Positions 59,234-64,000 of a stretch of DNA of 64,000 bases are shown one piece after another. The first letter of the stretch is position 1; each line of letters starts with the position of its first letter. A program made the position numbers and the translations under genes. The DNA is taken from contig OW203997.1 in the NCBI GenBank assembly GCA_934047225.1, positions 2,838,417 through 2,902,416 on the forward strand. Direction: 5' to 3'. The notes beneath the pieces are model-generated. The model saw only the letters and a program-made list of their open reading frames with translations, had not been told where the DNA came from and ran no database searches. This DNA is from Ypsolopha sequella. Its lineage: Eukaryota > Arthropoda > Insecta > Lepidoptera > Ypsolophidae.

Positions 59234-59531
59234 ATCATAAATTTGTGGATATATTAATAATTTGCAATATTCCGCTAAACACTCTTACCATGCTATTCAA
59301 AATGCAGACTCAAGCACCGCCCGCCCTCCCGCATAAAACATGCACAAGCAAAGCAAGCAGTACGAGCACAAAATACTTAAAGCAATCTTAAATAACAAGG
59401 AAGAAAACTTATCGACACGTGTTTCGCCTCTAAACGAGGCATCCTCGGAATGTGTAGTCCGCCCGACCGCTCGACAGCAAACAATCTTTGCGGAATATTG
59501 CAAATTATTAATATATCCACAAATTTATGAT
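59234..59531. mobile_element. Foldback element with 42-bp ends, also present in part at 63229
   Basis: ATCATAAATTTGTGGATATA at the left, inverse at 59490-59531. The interior (CTCAAGCACCGCCCGCCCTC ... CGACACGTGTTTCGCCTCTA) recurs at 63229-63475. Confidence 0.75.
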
Positions 59532-59631
59532 GGACTTCCGCAAGGTAACGCCTTTTTCAATAAATTTTACTTATAATCATATTTACCTAGAATTTAATGC
59601 ATACCTATTTCTATATTTATTGAATGCAGGT

Positions 59632-59934
59632 CCAATCATAGGACGCGGCGGTATGAACAAGTTAGTACAAGTTCATTCGCCGCAACTGATCGCCACCGTG
59701 CACGCGATCGCTGGACGCGCCGGTTTAGCTCTCGGAACGCGCGTTCCCGCGGTCTCTGTGTATAAAGATCCAAGCCGTCGCGTCGCATATATTGACCGCA
59801 GTATGTGGCTCTGTGTGGTCGGCACCTTATTATTTGACAAAGCATTTCATGAATGTCATGATAAATATGCTAAAAAGTATGTTTACAAACCCAAGAATAT
59901 TGCTATCGAATCTTTCACAGGAAGTAAATGACAT
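59632..59934 (+). CDS. Unrecognised coding-like exon
   Basis: After a GAATGCAG acceptor the frame reads GPIIGRGGMNKLVQVHSPQL, IATVHAIAGRAGLALGTRVP and AVSVYKDPSRRVAYIDRSMW, then CVVGTLLFDKAFHECHDKY and a stop at 59929-59931. GC content is clearly above the surroundings. The acceptor phase (1) does not fit the Popeye exon (phase 0). A neighbouring frame from CACAG at 59923 (EVNDIPNIKLGLNNESRSF) also looks coding and ends at a stop beside GTAAGT (60000), so a frameshift or alternative splicing is possible. I do not recognise the family. Confidence 0.35.
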
Positions 59935-59999
59935 TCCAAACATTAAGCTAGGCCTTAACAATGAATCACGCTCGTTTAGAAACTCAATCATACTGTAGG

Positions 60000-60917
60000 T
60001 AAGTACTTATGCGGTTGTTGCATGCACCCACGCCAGCAGGCGGGCGCTAGTCGTGCTAGATATTATGAAATTACGTAGTTTGATTAGCAGTAGCTCAAAT
60101 GGTAGAACACTGAGACCCGAATATTGAGAACATTGTATCGGACGCTAAAAATGTGATGCAAAATATTTTATACTACACCTGCTCGGAAAGTACCTTCTTA
60201 CTTTTTTGAAAACGATGCAGAAAATACGTCATTACTGTCATACAAATATGCGGGCGGAAAAAGTGTATGAAAATTCATTGTAAACGTGCTTGACCGGCAG
60301 AAAAATTATATGCAAATCCATTGTTAACGTACTGCTTTTTTTTTAAATAACATAAAGAATGAGCAAGTGGCCAAGTGGCCAGTATTATTTTGCGAACTCG
60401 TACATAAAACTCGAAAAATGATACTGGCCACTTGCTTTTCCTATACATAGTAAAAAATAAGAAGGAAATAAAAAGTGACAATTGCACGCGAGTCAGTCGG
60501 TTTCTTTTATTGTATCTTGATTAAAAGTAAAATTATACTATTTCCTCGCAGGTGTAGTATAAAGCACTATGTATCACTCGGGAGAACGTGCGATTCCCAA
60601 CCCGTGTGTATTGAGGCCCTTGGCTTCGCCTCGGGCCTCAAACTACACCCTCGTTGGTAATCTTCCCCTTTCTTCCCTCGGTGAACAATGTACTATTACA
60701 ACAATGTATCTACAAGATCCCGTGAACAATATAACATGTAACAATTATTTCATCCTTTGTAAAAATGCAACAAAATTGAAATCTTTTTCGGAAAATTTGT
60801 TTTTGACATATTTTCAAGATTTAGTAAAATTTAAACAACCGACAACTCTTTGGGGTATAGTATAAATGCTAAAATCAGTTAGTACCAAACATACTCAAAA
60901 TTATTAGCTTATCTGAA
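60000..60917. other. Unassigned sequence
   Basis: Contains a local inverted pair around 60366-60435 (GCAAGTGGCCAAGTGGCCAG against CTGGCCACTTGC). No gene recognised. Confidence 0.4.
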
Positions 60918-61013
60918 ATGACAATCCGAAGGGCAGAAACTGAAGAAATTCAAGGTGTTTTCCTGACAAAATGTCGAAGCTTTTTTAAATGACGCTGATA
61001 AAAGTAAGTATTT
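60918..61013 (+). pseudogene. Coding-like remnant with a frameshift
   Basis: MTIRRAETEEIQGVFLT continues, after a one-base shift, as NVEAFLNDADK and ends at a GTAAGT donor. Possibly part of the same decayed gene as 59632 and 61638. Confidence 0.25.
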
Positions 61014-61637
61014 ACTTACGTAACGATACGTAACAATTATTTTGTATTAACGGGACACCTGACGCTAGAACATCAACAACACCAGGTTTTTAAGGGTTCA
61101 TTGGAAGAAACTAGGTCTCTCCTCATGTTGAAGAAAATATATTTGATTTATCGATCTTTTATCTAGGGATTCCACCTATAAACAATTAAACAATGTATTA
61201 AGTTTTATGCTTTTGTCAAAAAAAAAAATGTTTTCAACCCTCTTTTTTTTTGGTTTTCAAACGTTCGTTTCAAAAACGCTGTTAAGAGATCAACTTGTTT
61301 TTTTTTATAAGATAGGCAATAGAAATATGAAGGGATTTCACCCAAATCCAATATTTTTTTCCCTACAAAATGTTTCAGTATTAGCCAAAAACACACCAAT
61401 TTGTTGTTTCGCTGCGTGATCACTAGTATTACGCGTCCAAGAAAAAGAGGCCAAAGAGCCAACATATAATCGCCTCTATGAAAAGCAAATAAGGTCTTTA
61501 CCATTAGACTTATTGTGCTGGACGGGTAATAAAAAAAGTTGCTGGGGTATGCCATCCTCTTAAGTATTAAAGTGACTTAGTTGCTAATAGCAGCGTATCT
61601 GATTTTAAGAATGTTACTTTGTTTCTTTTTGTTACAG

Positions 61638-61955
61638 GTTGTGTTGATTGTTGTAGTTGATGAGGTTTGTCGTAGCAATGAGCTTCTCAATACGAGTATA
61701 ACGATCGATAATGTTGAGATTAACTCGGATGAATTAGTTTTGATAAAGTTGGAAGACACAAAAACCAAAATCGACAGATCGTTTATTATCCGAGGAGTGT
61801 ACGAACTTATTGTTGAAAAATATCAGAAACTTCGCCCTTCTGATATGAAAACTCAATCAAAACCGATCGACTCTTTATCCGTTACCAAAACGGCAGATAA
61901 TCCATTGGAAAAAATAAATTTTCGTCTATGCCTCAGGAAATACCCACTTATTTAA
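61638..61955 (+). CDS. Unrecognised coding-like exon after a strong splice acceptor
   Basis: Acceptor TTTCTTTTTGTTACAG, then VVLIVVVDEVCRSNELLNTS, ITIDNVEINSDELVLIKLED and RGVYELIVEKYQKLRPSDM. The frame stops at 61955. A +1 shift near 61915 would give FSSMPQEIPTYLKLPDAK, suggesting decay or a sequence error. No domain recognised. Confidence 0.35.
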   Translation, partial: VVLIVVVDEVCRSNELLNTSITIDNVEINSDELVLIKLEDTKTKIDRSFIIRGVYELIVEKYQKLRPSDMKTQSKPIDSLSVTKTADNPLEKINFRLCLRKYPLI

Positions 61956-62499
61956 AGTTACCTGATGCTAAGAGGCTATGCGAATTTTATTTTTGTCACT
62001 GTCACTCCGAGCGAACAATCGCGCAGTGCGAGAGGGGCGGATTCAGGACAAAATGGAAAAAAGTTGGTTTTATATTTTTATTAAAAAAACTTAAATAGCT
62101 AGCAAAATTTCAAATATCAAATCTCTAGATATTGTTGAAACCCATCTAATGAAAATATGTTCGAGTTCTGTATATGGTTTCTATTCGTCAAACGAGGAGA
62201 AAAAGTGTGTTTAAAGACCTCATTTTAACAATTATTTCTATCGAGGAAAATTAATCCAAACATGTTTTCCAATTTCAAAACCCTAGATTATATAGTCAAA
62301 ATGCATATACCAGAAACTGATTACAATTTTCCGTGTATTTCATGAAATACACAGAAAAGAAACACCCGTATTTTTTTCGCATATCGCCTTAAGCTGTCTA
62401 CAAGCCACTGTTTCCGGAGAACGTCTGCCACTCTCTTAGCAGATTCAGGAGTGGACATGTCAATTTTAAAAAGACACAAAATTTGCCCCCGAATTGTCG

Positions 62500-62945
62500 A
62501 AAATCCCTCCGGAGCGATCGGTCTACTGTCCCAATCGGTCTACTTTCGCTATTGGTCTATTTTACCAAATGGTACACTTGTTTTTCATAATCCGTCCATT
62601 TCTCAATGCGTTTAGTATTCACATCGGTCTATTTCCCGATCGGTCTACTTCTGTATCTGATTTATTTTTCATACAGATTTTTTTGACAGATGTCAAAGTG
62701 ACAGATGATTAATTTTTTTTCACAGATTTTTTTGACAGATGTCAAATTGACAGATGATTTATTTTTTATACAGATTTTTTGACAGATGCCAGTGACAGAC
62801 GGCAAAGTGACAGATGATTAAACTTTTATGGAAAATTAGTGACAGAGTGACAGGTGATTTGATTTTTATGTAAAATTAATGACAGATGTCAAAAGTGACA
62901 GATGTTTAAATTTTTATGGAGAATTAGTGACAGATGATATCATTT
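62500..62945. repeat. Two simple tandem repeats
   Basis: About six ATCGGTCTAC-like units at 62515-62660, then about 45-bp units with TTTTGACAGATGTCAAAGTG at 62670-62945. Confidence 0.7.
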
Positions 62946-62954
62946 TTTTTTTAA

Positions 62955-63169
62955 TTGACGTCTTTTGTACCGTCTCCGCGCCCATGTACGTCTAAAGAAC
63001 ATCGTGAACCATCACCCATGCCAGAAAATAATCAAGTTTCTCAAAAACTACATCCTGAGACACCGTTTTCTGAGGCTATTTCTAATTCTCAAGCTGTAAC
63101 GGTTGGCACTAATAAAATTGTTACGATGCACTTCCATAATTGTTCAAATGTAAACATTAGCCTCTAATT
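62955..63169 (+). CDS. Short proline/serine-rich frame ending in a RHIM-like motif
   Basis: The open frame has no ATG until 63016, where MPENNQVSQKLHPETPFSEA begins. It ends AVTVGTNKIVTMHFHNCSNV, then NISL and TAA. VTVGTNKIVTM resembles the RHIM amyloid core (V-Q-V-G-x-N-x-x-[ML]-x-M as in RIPK3), and NCSNV resembles the NCSGV that precedes it there. In insects such cryptic RHIMs occur in Imd-pathway proteins. No splice acceptor is obvious, so this may be a terminal exon or a remnant. Confidence 0.3.
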
Positions 63170-63228
63170 ATTTCTATGTTTAGTCTTATTGCTCCTAATT
63201 GTACGTAAATAAATAAACGTACTGTTTT

Positions 63229-63475
63229 TAAATTTGTGGATATATTAATAATTTGCAATATTCCGCTAAACACTCTTACCATGTTATTCAAAATGCAGAC
63301 TCAAGCACCGTCCGCCCTCCCGCATAAAACATGCACCAAGCAGAGCGAGCAGTACGAGCACAAAATAAAGCAATCGCAAGAAAACTTATCGACACGTGTT
63401 TCGCCTCTAAACGAGGCATCCTCGGGATGTGTAGTCCGCCCGACCGCTCGACAGCAATCGCTGGACTTCCGCAAA
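63229..63475. repeat. Second copy of the 59234-59531 repeat
   Basis: ATTTGTGGATATATTAATAA through CGCCCGACCGCTCGACAGCA, about 93 percent like the first copy but without its right inverted end. Confidence 0.85.
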
Positions 63476-63493
63476 GTAACGACTTTTTCAATA

Positions 63494-63765
63494 TATACAA
63501 GGTGACTTTTTGATCATCGTCCAAATTCATACTGAAAATTTGATAAGTGATCAGTATCTCGGATCAGTAACAATTTTTGTGAAATTCGTATAATTAAATT
63601 TCGGCTTCCCATAGAAATTCAGTTCCAGTCCCGAGTGAATCACTATGGGGAGTCGAAATTTCATTTGACGAATTTCACAAAAATTGTTACTGATCCAAGA
63701 TACTGATCACTTATTAAGCCTCCAGTATGAATTTGGACGATGATCAAAAAGTCACCTTGTATATA
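63494..63765. mobile_element. Palindromic MITE, copy 5 (ACAAGGTGA family)
   Basis: TATACAAGGTGACTTTTTGA and its inverse. It has inserted at the TATATA beside the preceding repeat. Confidence 0.85.
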
Positions 63766-64000
63766 TATATATTTTTTGTACTGTTCTTAGTAATAAGTTA
63801 CACTGCTTACACTTGTTTACTTATTTTCTCCTAGAAGGTGATAAAAAGTAGAGTGTCTACCTCTGGCGCAACACTATTTTAAGCTCGAGTGACGTACTTT
63901 GAATCCCTCGCTGCGCTCAGAATTCTACTTTAGAATCCTTCACTCCGCTCTGGATTCAAAGAAACACTCTCGCCTTTAAAATAGTTGTTTGCTCCGCAGG

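Overview
The window is animal nuclear DNA, almost certainly from a moth or butterfly (Lepidoptera). It is AT-rich, has GT-AG introns, and is crowded with transposable elements. Several repeat ends are ones I know from lepidopteran genomes, such as the '...TGTCCAGCAGTGGACG...' non-LTR tail near 20195 and the '...GGTGAAGGAAAACATCGT...' segment near 23800. Coding sequence is only a small fraction, and I saw no prokaryotic features.

Host genes. (1) The left half (34480 down to 1, minus strand) holds fourteen exons of one GAF-GAF-phosphodiesterase gene of the PDE10 type. The exons join in phase at every junction, about 717 codons in total, and the C-terminal end lies beyond the left edge. (2) An ashwin gene (tRNA-ligase-complex subunit) lies at 42846 to 38902 on the minus strand. 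(3) The first coding exon of a Popeye-domain (cAMP-binding) membrane protein is at 54959-55453 on the plus strand; its later exons must lie beyond 64000. (4) A small unrecognised three-exon gene (84 codons, all junctions in phase) is nested antisense in a phosphodiesterase intron at 21273-22112. A few weaker coding remnants lie at 59.6-63.2 kb.

Mobile DNA. Three elements have sharp ends and target-site duplications. A BEL/Pao LTR retrotransposon (1020-7913) has two LTRs that look identical and one uninterrupted gag-pol frame. A Transib transposon (35198-38605) has an intact 707-aa RAG1-like transposase, a 5-bp TSD and very long inverted repeats. A hAT transposon (47178-49972) has an 8-bp TSD and a transposase interrupted by a single in-frame stop. 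The hAT sits inside a palindromic LTR-element complex (44846-50343) that carries a tRNA-Lys-type primer-binding site. Many MITEs and foldback elements, several with clear TSDs, fill the introns.

Most unusual structure. The phosphodiesterase exon that encodes the start of GAF-B (29989-30143) is followed in its own intron by seven more copies of most of that exon in an exact 163-bp tandem array (about 28862-29988). Six of the copies keep the 5' splice site, but only 15 nt separate consecutive copies. Other points of interest are MITEs that lie 13-19 nt from two 3' splice sites, a degenerate tRNA-like sequence inside a 65-bp foldback (9420-9714), and a short C-terminal reading frame with a RHIM-like amyloid motif (62955-63169).

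All homology calls are by eye and from memory of the families. No database search was run.
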